DNA of 43,317 nucleotides from a virus, in the IMG/VR virus record IMGVR_UViG_3300050821_005623, positions 1-43,317 of that record. The stretch is one strand, 5' to 3'. The notes under the pieces were generated by a model, which ran no database searches, was not told the DNA's origin, and was given only the letters and a program-made list of their open reading frames with translations. Position numbers and translations under genes: made by a program. Below, one piece after another: positions 15,282 to 22,293 of the stretch; position 1 is the stretch's first letter; each line of letters begins with the position of its first letter.

Positions 15282-17107
15282 TTCTTCATCACCTTGTCTC
15301 TCCAGCCCATCAGGCGGTCATGGATCAGGTCACCGACTTTGTATTGTTCATCAGAGGTTTGTCTTTCGCGAACGAAATCCTCGGAGTCATATGAAAATTT
15401 CCTTCTAGCTTCCTTTCCGGCGAACTTGAAGATGATGTGATCGGTAAAGATGATCAGGGCAATCGCCAGTGCCATTACCCGGTCGTCCTCTCCCGCCGTC
15501 TCTATCTTTCCCGCTCCGGTACGAACTAGAATGGCCAGTTCATCGACCAGGGCTTTGGATCTCAAGATCATCAGCTGGGGCTTCTCGACAAAGGTCCTGA
15601 TCGCCTCCATCATTCTTTCCCGGTTATCGGGGGTGGTCTTCCAGTGGATGGTGCTGAACGCCTTCTGACGGGTGTCGGGACGGGCGTAGAGATAATGCTG
15701 GAGACCGGCAAAATGTCGGCACATGTCAAGGGGAATGGCCGCCCCAACCCGAGCTTGAACACGTTGGATCTCAGCGTAGACCTCATGACCGCCGCCTTGA
15801 ACTTCGACAGAAAAGATACACTCTGAATGGTATGCGCCATATAGATAAAGAATTACCCACGCTAACTGATATGCTGGCAGATTCTTGCGAGAGAACTCAG
15901 CAACTTGCTCAATCTTGTCTGCGTAGCAACGAAGCACCTGTACACTTGCGTTGCAGGATTCTTCTGAGGATCCATGTGCGGGATCTGCGCCGATTACATA
16001 GACAACTCCGAGACCTGTCCTTGGGGGTTCCCAGACAATCAGGTCATACCACCCCGACTTCCGGGGAACCTCGATCATCTTCATCTCCATGAACTCGGAG
16101 GTGGCGCCTCCGGGAAATACGAACCTGAAGTACCTAGCACGTTCTAGAGCGTCCGAGCTTTCCTGCAGGCGGTAGTTCAGGGCCTTCTTGGAGAGGAAGG
16201 GATTGCCGCTGAACTGGAAGGCCAGTTCGGGGTGGGGCGGGTTCTCCTGATACATCATCTCAAGGTCGCCGTTGAACTTCTCGGAAAGGGTGTACCTCCA
16301 CCATGCCATGTGCTCGGGGGTGATCTCTACCCCATAGCGTCTCTCAACGACCTTCGCCCACTTCCGTTCCTCCTGATCAAAAGCCGGGTCCGTCTCCCAA
16401 TAGGTCTTGTACTGCGGGGTGTCCTTCTCGTAGCGGAAGTCCTCATGGAGCCACCAGCCCACGAAGATCGCCTTCTCGACGGCTGATCGCTCGGAGGTCT
16501 CCCACATGCTCTTATACATGTTGTGACCTTGAGCGGTGCCCTCGAAGATGAAAAGGCGGTTCGGGTTCTTGGTAGCCAACGAAGACAAGAGAGAAGCAAG
16601 GCCAGCCTGATCTTTCCATAAGCCGACCTCCGTGCCGTGAACCATCGAGACGCCCATTCCGCGCCCGAGGTTGCCGACCGATCTCTGATTAGCGTGACTG
16701 AACACCAGCATGGATCTGTTTTGCAGAGCCACATACTCGTTGTTCGATTTATCCACCGGGATGTGAAAGTCAGGAAATTGATCGAGCGATTTGATGTAGT
16801 CATTGATCAACTGGGAAAAGAAGGACCTTCTCTCGTTGTTGTCGGCAATGAAGCTGCCGATCAGTCCCTCGTGCCGGAAGATCCAGAACAGCTCGAAGGC
16901 CAGACAGATGGTGGTGACACGGGCCTGCCTGCACTTCAGGACGGTGAAATGGTGGATACCCTGCTCCAGTCCTTCTAGAATCTGGTCGATCAGGTAAATC
17001 TGGGTGGGTGACGGCCTGAGATTAATCAGACCGTACTCCTTGGTCGGGATCTTCAGCTTGGTGCAGAAGTTGAAGAAAGTATCCCGGTCAATGCCGTGAC
17101 TGCTCAA
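15278..17107 (-). CDS. terL: Terminase large subunit (TerL)
   Basis: 609 residues. N-terminal ATPase: a deviant Walker A (KCRQARVTT, residues 58-66) and the Walker B-like GTEVGLW preceded by GVSMVH. C-terminal RNase H-like nuclease: VIGADPAHGSSEES carries the first metal-binding Asp, EVQGGGHEVYAE a second acid, and GEDDRVMALAIAL the last Asp pair. TerL pumps DNA into the prohead through the portal and cuts it. The start is a TTG immediately after the TAA of the upstream gene (TAATTG); no better start fits the length. The small gene upstream may be the small subunit, but this cannot be shown. Identification is firm. Confidence 0.92.
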   Translation of the reverse strand: MSSHGIDRDTFFNFCTKLKIPTKEYGLINLRPSPTQIYLIDQILEGLEQGIHHFTVLKCRQARVTTICLAFELFWIFRHEGLIGSFIADNNERRSFFSQLINDYIKSLDQFPDFHIPVDKSNNEYVALQNRSMLVFSHANQRSVGNLGRGMGVSMVHGTEVGLWKDQAGLASLLSSLATKNPNRLFIFEGTAQGHNMYKSMWETSERSAVEKAIFVGWWLHEDFRYEKDTPQYKTYWETDPAFDQEERKWAKVVERRYGVEITPEHMAWWRYTLSEKFNGDLEMMYQENPPHPELAFQFSGNPFLSKKALNYRLQESSDALERARYFRFVFPGGATSEFMEMKMIEVPRKSGWYDLIVWEPPRTGLGVVYVIGADPAHGSSEESCNASVQVLRCYADKIEQVAEFSRKNLPAYQLAWVILYLYGAYHSECIFSVEVQGGGHEVYAEIQRVQARVGAAIPLDMCRHFAGLQHYLYARPDTRQKAFSTIHWKTTPDNRERMMEAIRTFVEKPQLMILRSKALVDELAILVRTGAGKIETAGEDDRVMALAIALIIFTDHIIFKFAGKEARRKFSYDSEDFVRERQTSDEQYKVGDLIHDRLMGWRDKVMKK

Positions 17108-17458
17108 TTACTCGTCGATCCGGTTTACCTTCCCGCTGCCTGAGAGATCCGCCGACGCGGAGACCGGAGTCGGAGGTTCTAGAAAGGGATTGGGTTCGAT
17201 GACCTCCTGCTCCTCGGGTTCCGGGGGCGGAGGGAGGAGGGCTGCTTCCAGGTTGGTGACCAGATCATTGAGGATCGTTACATCGTGAACCAGCAAGGTT
17301 CCGTGGGCGGTATTGGTTATCCCGTCGGTCCTCTCCTGATGCCTGAGATACTCGACCAGCGCTCTGGCCGGATCTTCAAGGGTGTTGACGGTGGGCTCTG
17401 CTTCCTGCTCTGGAAAATCCGAGACAGTATCATCATTCTGCTTTCGTTTCTTCGACAT
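17108..17458 (-). CDS. Small acidic protein before TerL (possible small terminase)
   Basis: 116 residues. Basic start (MSKKRKQNDD), then an acidic linker, then a helix (LEDPARALVEYLRHQERTDG) and a second helix (TILNDLVTNLEAALLPPPP), ending in a Pro/Glu-rich tail. The place directly before TerL is the usual site of the small terminase subunit, but no helix-turn-helix is visible, so this remains a guess. It is the first gene of the leftward late module and is divergent from the rightward early genes across a gap of about 135 bases. Confidence 0.6.
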   Translation of the reverse strand: MSKKRKQNDDTVSDFPEQEAEPTVNTLEDPARALVEYLRHQERTDGITNTAHGTLLVHDVTILNDLVTNLEAALLPPPPEPEEQEVIEPNPFLEPPTPVSASADLSGSGKVNRIDE

Positions 17459-17515
17459 GTCTTGACTCTAAATCCTTCATGACGTAAGAGCAATTATTCT
17501 CATGGGACTGTTTTC

Positions 17516-17542
17516 TTGTGAGGGCTTGTGATTATCTATATT
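17516..17542 (+). promoter_or_regulatory. Possible early promoter
   Basis: A TTGTGA-like -35 and a TATATT -10, 15 bases apart, lie in the divergent gap between the late and early modules and point rightward toward the terminator-like hairpin and the 17594 gene. The spacing is shorter than ideal, so the call is tentative. Confidence 0.35.
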
Positions 17543-17552
17543 CTGTGATTCG

Positions 17553-17593
17553 CCCTGCCGGGTTTAGTGATGTTTTCCCGGCAGGGTCTTTTT
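17553..17593 (+). terminator. Perfect intrinsic-terminator hairpin in front of the first early gene
   Basis: A perfect 10-bp stem (CCCTGCCGGG at 17553-17562 with CCCGGCAGGG at 17577-17586), a 14-base loop, then TCTTTTT. The rightward T-run makes it a terminator for rightward transcription, yet it lies between the putative promoter and the ATG at 17594. It could act as an attenuator. It gives no U-run on the other strand. Confidence 0.7.
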
Positions 17594-17773
17594 ATGTACG
17601 AGATCGGAACTGAGGTGACTGGCAAGATCGACGACTACCCTTTCCGGGGGAAGGTGGTGGAGGTTGACTCGGCCAAGAACTGTTACCTGATCGAGTACGT
17701 CTCCGGGCCGAAGGACGGCGCCACCCAATGGTTCGTTTCCAAAGAGATGAACAATGGACTGGAAAACGCTTAG
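17594..17773 (+). CDS. Small SH3-like early protein
   Basis: 59 residues from the ATG at 17594 (MYEIGTEVTGKIDDYPFRG). Alternating strands with turns (GKVVEVDSAKNCYLIEYVSG, GATQWFVSKEMN) look like a small SH3-like barrel. It directly follows the terminator-like hairpin and overlaps the next gene by 20 bases in another phase. No enzyme motif. The upstream extension in the same frame is encoded by the hairpin and was rejected as start. Confidence 0.7.
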   Translation: MYEIGTEVTGKIDDYPFRGKVVEVDSAKNCYLIEYVSGPKDGATQWFVSKEMNNGLENA

Positions 17774-17969
17774 CTCCTCCCTCCTGCAGTCTGCGGCCTA
17801 CGACGAAGAGTCTGGGACCCTCTACATCCAGTTTCATCAGGGGCGCCGGTACGCCTACCAAGGGGTGGATCAGGTGACCGCCGACCGCTTCTTCTCCCAG
17901 GGTTCCGGGGCCTACTTCCACCGCTCGATCAAACCCTACTATCAAGGGGTCGAGGTCACTGAGGAATAA
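17754..17969 (+). CDS. KTSC-domain protein
   Basis: 71 residues. The pattern SSSLLQSAAYDEESGTLYIQF, then GRRYAYQGV, then FFSQGSGAYFHRSIKPYY matches the KTSC domain (here S-S replaces the eponymous K-T-S-C start). Such small proteins are common in phages and bacteria; they have been linked to RNA binding or lysyl-tRNA synthetase fusions, but the role in phages is unknown. Gene is coupled to the preceding one by overlap. Confidence 0.78.
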   Translation: MDWKTLSSSLLQSAAYDEESGTLYIQFHQGRRYAYQGVDQVTADRFFSQGSGAYFHRSIKPYYQGVEVTEE

Positions 17970-18184
17970 ATCTCCGGGGATCAGAGGCTTGAACTCTGGT
18001 TCACGTTGCTCCCCGGTAGACAACGGGCGATCATCTTCCAGTCAGCTTCAGGCTGACGTTGCCGCCTTTCGCGGTGGCGACCGGTTTGTTTTCCACTCTC
18101 GGACGGCGACCTTCGTCGGGGATTTCTCCCTGTTGGGCTAGGTCCACCCTACTCAACGGCAACGCTGATCAGTTGAAATAAAAT

Positions 18185-18216
18185 AGCCCGGGACATTGCA
18201 CACGCAAGCCCGGGCT
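18185..18216. terminator. Bidirectional terminator-like hairpin
   Basis: A perfect 8-bp stem (AGCCCGGG at 18185-18192, CCCGGGCT at 18209-18216) with a 16-base loop. Rightward it is followed by TTGGTT, leftward by ATTTTATTTC, so the leftward U-run is better. It could end the KTSC transcript or a structured RNA. Confidence 0.6.
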
Positions 18217-18273
18217 TTGGTTAAGCACTACTGACAATCTTCTTACGAAGGATTCACGGTAACAAAAAGAAGA

Positions 18274-18310
18274 AGGGCCGCAAGTGTCGATTGACATCGC
18301 GGCCCTTTTG
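18274..18310. terminator. Second terminator-like hairpin
   Basis: A perfect 9-bp stem (AAGGGCCGC at 18274-18282 with GCGGCCCTT at 18300-18308) and an inner TGTC/GACA stem. Rightward it ends in TTTTG; leftward it is followed by CTTCTTTTTG. It can serve in both directions and lies only 58 bases after the first terminator. Confidence 0.62.
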
Positions 18311-18335
18311 AGTCACACCTTAAGGGTCCAGCTTA

Positions 18336-18369
18336 AGGAGGAACAGATAAACCGATTTCTTACCTCCTT
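18336..18369 (+). promoter_or_regulatory. Consensus ribosome site paired with its own complement
   Basis: AAGGAGG at 18336-18342 is an ideal ribosome-binding sequence, and CCTCCTT at 18363-18369 is its perfect 7-bp complement 20 bases on. No start codon follows at proper spacing. It may be a sequestered site, part of a structured RNA, or a 16S-rRNA-tail mimic. Confidence 0.45.
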
Positions 18370-18670
18370 CAACTGGAAACGTGGCGCGGACATCAGATCA
18401 GCAACGGCGGTTGCCATGTCCGACTCGTAGAACCTTCTGCCTCCGGTTCAATCCCGGCGCAGTTGAGCGGAGTCTGAGAGACACAGCTCCCATGGCAAAA
18501 GGTTTCACTTTTCTCTTGTCCAGCTGTCACGCCTTCCTTTTCTTTTCCTCTCTTATGTCTTTTCTTTGGGGGCTTTCTTTTCTTTGTTCTCTTCTTTTCT
18601 TTTGACTCCGCCAGAGCTTCGGCCTCGATGACTCGGACCTCGCTAGGTGAGAGGCCGCTTTCAGTAGGAA

Positions 18671-18711
18671 GAAAGCAAAAAGCAGCGGAGCGAACAGCTT
18701 TTTGCGCTTTC
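18671..18711. repeat. Long imperfect hairpin
   Basis: GAAAGCAAAAAGC at 18671-18683 pairs with GCTTTTTG and CTTTC at 18697-18711 with a two-base bulge (CG), around a 13-base loop. It is about 13 paired bases. Rightward it is followed by a T-rich stretch, so it may end a transcript. Confidence 0.5.
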
Positions 18712-18773
18712 ATTTACTTTCACTTTTCAGGATTTTATTGGGGATTCAGAATTTTTCTGTGGTAGGGAAACGA

Positions 18774-18848
18774 GTGACCACCTCGGAGAATTCGGGAGCG
18801 AGGCCCCGCGAGTTTGTGCAACTGGCCGAGCGGAGAACGGGTGGTCAC
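18774..18848. repeat. 75-base inverted-repeat structure
   Basis: The ends GTGACCACC (18774-18782) and GGTGGTCAC (18840-18848) are perfect 9-bp complements. Inside lie CTCGG/CCGAG and CGGG/CCCG pairs, so the whole can fold as one extended stem. It lies just upstream of the probable promoter for the 19065 gene. An RNA element or a protein-binding locus is possible. Confidence 0.5.
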
Positions 18849-18857
18849 GAGGATGAT

Positions 18858-18886
18858 TAGTCATCAGATAAATCCTATTTTATACT
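18858..18886 (+). promoter_or_regulatory. Probable sigma70-type promoter for the 19065 gene
   Basis: TAGTCA (18858-18863), a 17-base spacer, then TATACT (18881-18886). Transcription would start near 18893, leaving a leader of about 170 bases that holds two perfect hairpins. Confidence 0.5.
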
Positions 18887-18964
18887 ACTAACCTTGTATG
18901 ATGTTATGACAGAAACCTTTGATACTCAGTTACTTACAACTGAAAGCCATGTACCAAGGTCGAA

Positions 18965-18992
18965 AGCTATTTGTGCAAGCACAAATGAGCTT
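18965..18992 (+). promoter_or_regulatory. Leader hairpin 1
   Basis: ATTTGTGC (18969-18976) and GCACAAAT (18979-18986) form a perfect 8-bp stem with a two-base gap, extended by AAGCT/AGCTT with one bulged base. It may be an operator or an RNA control element for the gene at 19065. Confidence 0.5.
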
Positions 18993-18995
18993 CTA

Positions 18996-19016
18996 GATCA
19001 GTGCTTGTCACTGATC
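18996..19016 (+). promoter_or_regulatory. Leader hairpin 2
   Basis: GATCAGTG (18996-19003) and CACTGATC (19009-19016) form a perfect 8-bp inverted repeat with a 5-base centre, directly before an AGGAGGG sequence. It overlaps a CTAG motif at 18993. Tandem with hairpin 1. Confidence 0.5.
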
Positions 19017-19064
19017 GCAGGAGGGAGAGATCATCCATAAAGAGATCAGGAGAAGTCGATTCTC

Positions 19065-19550
19065 ATGCACGCATACACGTTCACTGATAATCCTAGAAGC
19101 ACACTGGAAGCTGTCAGAATGTTGCTGTTCTACTTCTCTGACGGAGGGAATGGAAAGCCCGTCATTCACTTCAAGGCGATCAGACGGGCTTCTAGGTTAC
19201 TCAAATTGATGACTAAAACGGACGATGAAGGAAACCTGTTCTGGGTCAGAGCCAAAGAATGGAAGTCCAGACTTGTCCTTTCTGGTCTCGACCCTGACAC
19301 ACTTGAAATCGTCGACCAAGGACGCTGGGATCTGGCTTGGCAGCAAATGTCTCGCACTAGAACCTTTCGGGATGACATCCAACGCAGGGATATCGCGATG
19401 GGAAAGATTGCCCCTAAGGCTGAACCTTTCATTCGTTCTAAAATACTAGAATCGAAGAAACGTGAATCTCCAGCTGTCAATAGCACGGTTATTGATTATT
19501 TGTCACCCGCTAAAAAGGCCGCTCTTCTAGGGAGAAGTAAGAAGAGATAA
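19065..19550 (+). CDS. Early protein of unknown function, basic C-terminus
   Basis: 161 residues starting MHAYTFTDNPRSTLEAVRML. The first half is helical (VRMLLFYFSDGG, IRRASRLLKLMTKTDDEGN) with a LFWVRAKEW strand; the C-terminus is basic (YLSPAKKAALLGRSKKR). No signal peptide. Several GGAG sequences precede the ATG, the nearest ending 13 bases upstream. It follows a long structured leader and precedes the AAA+ ATPase by 92 bases. Six CTAG motifs lie in or next to it, the densest cluster in the genome. I recognise no family; its basic, helical nature allows DNA binding, which is only a possibility. Confidence 0.65.
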   Translation: MHAYTFTDNPRSTLEAVRMLLFYFSDGGNGKPVIHFKAIRRASRLLKLMTKTDDEGNLFWVRAKEWKSRLVLSGLDPDTLEIVDQGRWDLAWQQMSRTRTFRDDIQRRDIAMGKIAPKAEPFIRSKILESKKRESPAVNSTVIDYLSPAKKAALLGRSKKR

Positions 19551-19642
19551 AGATTTATTTGACAGCATCTAGAACGTAGTGTTTCTTTCATATCGTTGGT
19601 TATTTTAGTTTAAATTCAAACATCACCTACAGTTTAAATCAT

Positions 19643-20983
19643 ATGGAAAACATCACCGAATCCTCCCTCGAACTAGTCACCGTCTTCATTCACGGCGCTG
19701 AGTTCAATGTCCCTAAGTCCGATTGCCAGCTGGACCCCATCGCTCAAATTTGGGGATTGAAACCCGAGAATCTTCAATCTGACGACTGGATCAATACTTG
19801 GCTGAAACCAGTGTCTGACCCCGTTCTAGAAGATCCATTCAAGGAAGAGTCAGCTACTGTTCCCGTTCCCGTCGTTCGTCAAGCTCATGAGTACGAATTG
19901 ATGACGGTGAAGGAGCTTAAGACTGAAGCGATGGCCAAGTGCGATGCCATGGCCGTCAAGAAAAGCTGGATTCAAACGACCAGCAAAGCCGAATTGATTG
20001 CATTCCTTCTCACTGGACAAACTCCTATACCCTTCCGATCGGAATCCCCTGTGAACGTTACCCCTGTTTCAACTGGACGGCTCGGCGATGGCCAGTCTGA
20101 CCTAGGTCAGATGCTGGCAGCTGCCATCGCACCGTTTCTAGGAAACCTGACATCCAAGGTCGACGAAAGCGATGTCATCCGAATCGTTGAAGAGCGTCTT
20201 GAAGATTTCCGCCGTCCGAATCTGGTCGTCGTCAAGGATCTGAAAGGCAGGGTCTCTCCCTCCACTCTGCAGCATAAGCAGTTTGGAAAGCTTCTGAACT
20301 ACTGCTCTCAGCGGAAGAACGTCTACCTTGTCGGTCCAGCTGCCTCAGGCAAAACCCATGTCGCCAAGGCGGTCTCCAAGGTTCTGGACCTTCCCTTCTA
20401 CGCAATCAGTGTTTGCGCTCAAACCCCTGTATCGGCCTTTTTCGGATACATGGATGCGATGGGCAACTATGTCCCTACCAACTTCTACCGTGCCTATAAG
20501 GATGGCGGAATCTTCCTTCTGGATGAGTTCGACAATGGCAATCCAAACACTGGCGCAGCGGTTAATCAGGCAACGGCAAACGACGAATGCGGTTTCCCCT
20601 GTGGAATGGTTCAGAGACATCCAGACTTCATTGTCATTTGCGCTGGCAATACCTATGGCACTGGTGCTGATCGTCAGTACGTTGGCCGTAACCAGCTTGA
20701 CGCAGCTACCCTCGATCGCTTCGCCTTCATCAACTGGTCTTACGATGAAGACCTGGAACTTGCTATCGGCTGTAACGCCAACTGGACCAAGCACGTTCAG
20801 AGGATACGGAAGGCTGTTGCTGATCTGAAGATCCGCCACGTTGTTTCGATGAGAGCTTCCGAGAACGGTGGCATCATGCTGGCAGCTGGCGAAAGCTGGA
20901 TTGACGTTGAACAGGAGTATATCTGGAAGGGTCTCGATCGCAACGAAGTCGCCAAGATCGTCGCTCACATGGCCGCTAACTAA
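19643..20983 (+). CDS. SAP-domain AAA+ ATPase of the MoxR/CobS type
   Basis: 446 residues. An N-terminal SAP-like segment (about 86-123: YELMTVKELKTEAMA ... SKAELIAFLL) suggests DNA binding. The AAA+ core has Walker A GPAASGKT (231-238), Walker B FLLDEFD (291-297), sensor 1 VICAGNT (331-337) and the arginine-finger region QLDAATLDRF (351-360). This plan is that of the MoxR/CobS/NirQ branch, whose members remodel partner proteins. The next gene, nine bases on, is likely its partner. Phage CobS-like ATPases are known but their job is not settled. Two AGTTTAAAT repeats lie just upstream of the ATG. Confidence 0.82.
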   Translation: MENITESSLELVTVFIHGAEFNVPKSDCQLDPIAQIWGLKPENLQSDDWINTWLKPVSDPVLEDPFKEESATVPVPVVRQAHEYELMTVKELKTEAMAKCDAMAVKKSWIQTTSKAELIAFLLTGQTPIPFRSESPVNVTPVSTGRLGDGQSDLGQMLAAAIAPFLGNLTSKVDESDVIRIVEERLEDFRRPNLVVVKDLKGRVSPSTLQHKQFGKLLNYCSQRKNVYLVGPAASGKTHVAKAVSKVLDLPFYAISVCAQTPVSAFFGYMDAMGNYVPTNFYRAYKDGGIFLLDEFDNGNPNTGAAVNQATANDECGFPCGMVQRHPDFIVICAGNTYGTGADRQYVGRNQLDAATLDRFAFINWSYDEDLELAIGCNANWTKHVQRIRKAVADLKIRHVVSMRASENGGIMLAAGESWIDVEQEYIWKGLDRNEVAKIVAHMAAN

Positions 20984-20991
20984 GGAGATTT

Positions 20992-21927
20992 ATGGCACGT
21001 AGAAGACATAGAACATCCACCAAGCCAGCTTTCACTCCCGAATCTGGTATTCCTAGTGGAAAGTACCCATCCACCATCGTCAGCCGTAGCGAAACCGAGC
21101 TTATCCTTACCTATGAGGAGTACATTGACTTTTGCATCAACTGTCAGCCACACCCGGAGAGATCGGGATGTTACCAGACTTCCCGTGACAATGGGCGCCC
21201 ACAATGGCACGGGACAGATAATTTCGAGCATGCTGCCAGACTGGAGCGGGAGGGCTGGCCAGAAGGGTGTCAAAAAATGGCTAATATCGTCGCCAAGCTC
21301 GATCTGAAGCAATCGGGTGACATTATGGTACCTCAGCCTATAATGGATGTTTCAGGGGATTACGTGGATGTTGCCACCTTTATTCAAGGTGTTCCCGAAT
21401 GCATGGTCCGTTGGGAAGAAGTGGAGACACAGAAGCGAATCGCCAAGATTCTCTTCAATGGCTCGGTTTCCGGGGGAGTCTCAGTTGATGCGATTCAATG
21501 GAAAGGGGCAACCGTTCTAGCACTGATTGACAGACTGGAAGCAACGGGAATACGTGTTGAACTTGATATTATCAATATCTCAGTCTCTCACAGGGATGAA
21601 AGGGATTCGACCCTCTACACCGTCAAGAAAGCTCAGGACAGTCTACACATTGACAGACTGGCTTTCCACCTTGTCAATCCATCTTCCCTCCGCCGATTTA
21701 ACTTCGCGTGCTGCGAGAACAAGGAGCCGTGGATCTGTGAGCGAATGGATTACCAGCATGGGTACGGATCACCCGGAAACCCTTCACCCAGACAGAGGAA
21801 AGGTTATGATCTGATTGTCCCGGAATTGCACCTATGCACGGTTGATCAATCCATCAAGGAAATTGAGAGGATGTTCAATACCGTATGCAAGGTTGGTGAA
21901 CTGGTTTCAGACGAATGGAATAGCTAA
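20992..21927 (+). CDS. Partner protein of the AAA+ ATPase, unknown family
   Basis: 311 residues starting MARRRHRTSTKP. An early Cys/Trp-rich segment (FCINCQPHPERSGCYQT, GWPEGCQKM) is followed by a helical block and then KILFNGSVSGGVSVDAIQWKGATVLALIDRLEATGIRVELDII, which has the strand-helix-strand rhythm of a von Willebrand A-like fold but lacks a clear DxSxS metal site. MoxR/CobS ATPases usually act with a VWA partner, so a distant or degenerate VWA protein is plausible. A GGAG ribosome site precedes the ATG. Family not confirmed. Confidence 0.65.
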   Translation: MARRRHRTSTKPAFTPESGIPSGKYPSTIVSRSETELILTYEEYIDFCINCQPHPERSGCYQTSRDNGRPQWHGTDNFEHAARLEREGWPEGCQKMANIVAKLDLKQSGDIMVPQPIMDVSGDYVDVATFIQGVPECMVRWEEVETQKRIAKILFNGSVSGGVSVDAIQWKGATVLALIDRLEATGIRVELDIINISVSHRDERDSTLYTVKKAQDSLHIDRLAFHLVNPSSLRRFNFACCENKEPWICERMDYQHGYGSPGNPSPRQRKGYDLIVPELHLCTVDQSIKEIERMFNTVCKVGELVSDEWNS

Positions 21928-21941
21928 GAGAGCACGTCCAC

Positions 21942-21966
21942 AGAACACCCTCACTGAGGGTGTTCT
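21942..21966 (+). terminator. Strong hairpin after the ATPase-partner gene
   Basis: A perfect 11-bp stem (AGAACACCCTC / GAGGGTGTTCT) with a 3-base loop, 14 bases after the stop codon. There is no T-run, so it may protect the mRNA end or reduce read-through. Its 3' arm runs into a CTAG motif (21965). Confidence 0.6.
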
Positions 21967-21994
21967 AGGATGTTCTAACGAGCATCAACTGAGT

Positions 21995-22019
21995 AAAACT
22001 TAATAAGGAAATCACAGAA
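21995..22019 (+). repeat. Duplicated gene leader, copy 1
   Basis: 25 bases (AAAACTTAATAAGG and on) lying just before the ATG at 22022 and repeated exactly at 22268-22292 before the ATG at 22294. It contains an AAGGA ribosome site. Confidence 0.75.
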
Positions 22020-22021
22020 AA

Positions 22022-22261
22022 ATGAACACAGTAAAACGCAAGTACATCGTCACCGCTACCGTCCGTTTCCTAGTCGAAGCTGAGAATAAGAGCGACGCCG
22101 TCTATAAGGCTCTGGATGCTGATTTGAGCAGAGCCACTAATCGCAAAGGGGTGCAGCTGCAAGGCACTCGCCGAGAGCATGTTGCTACAGAAGCAATGGA
22201 TAAGCTGGAGCACATAGCAATGAGAGAGGGAAGACCGCCGATGGAATTTCACAAGATTTAA
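22022..22261 (+). CDS. Small early protein, unknown
   Basis: 79 residues: MNTVKRKYIVTATVRFLVEAE, then a helix (NKSDAVYKALDADLSRA), then a charged tail. The beta-strand followed by helix resembles small alpha/beta regulatory or RNA-binding folds, but no family is evident. It is preceded by a 25-base leader that is repeated exactly before the next gene. Confidence 0.65.
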   Translation: MNTVKRKYIVTATVRFLVEAENKSDAVYKALDADLSRATNRKGVQLQGTRREHVATEAMDKLEHIAMREGRPPMEFHKI

Positions 22262-22267
22262 ATCCAC

Positions 22268-22292
22268 AAAACTTAATAAGGAAATCACAGAA
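22268..22292 (+). repeat. Duplicated gene leader, copy 2
   Basis: Exact copy of 21995-22019, here two bases from the ATG at 22294 (the first copy is followed by two bases, AA, before its ATG). The genes behind the two copies are unrelated, so only the translation signal was duplicated. Confidence 0.75.
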
Positions 22293-22293
22293 T

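Larger units (their letters stand above)
17970..19064. other. About 1.1 kb gene-free region packed with inverted repeats
   Basis: No convincing protein gene on either strand. It holds at least nine hairpins or inverted repeats, listed separately where clear: 17974-18016 (6-bp outer stem CCGGGG/CCCCGG with inner CAGAG/CTCTG), 18041-18057 (GTCAGC/GCTGAC), two terminators (18185-18216, 18274-18310), 18319-18339 (CCTTAA/TTAAGG), 18336-18369, a two-step stem near 18398-18431 (GGACAT/ATGTCC outside GCAAC/GTTGC), 18671-18711, 18774-18848, and two in the leader of the 19065 gene. A purine/pyrimidine-skewed tract runs 18510-18605. It may encode structured RNAs or be an origin region. Confidence 0.6.

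Noticed and set aside
18370-18480. Possible tRNA: a T-arm-like GGTTCAATCC near 18447 with CAACTG/CAGTTG ends
   Set aside because: I could not form D and anticodon arms; the middle instead folds as another hairpin, and the seventh acceptor pair fails. A tRNA program should be run.
18393-18713. Leftward 106-residue Lys/Arg-rich frame
   Set aside because: Its composition follows a pyrimidine-skewed tract, its N-terminus is encoded by a hairpin and its C-terminus by the T-arm-like sequence, so it is probably not a gene.
19559-19582. Perfect TTGACA before the AAA+ gene
   Set aside because: No acceptable -10 at 16-18 bases, so not called a promoter.
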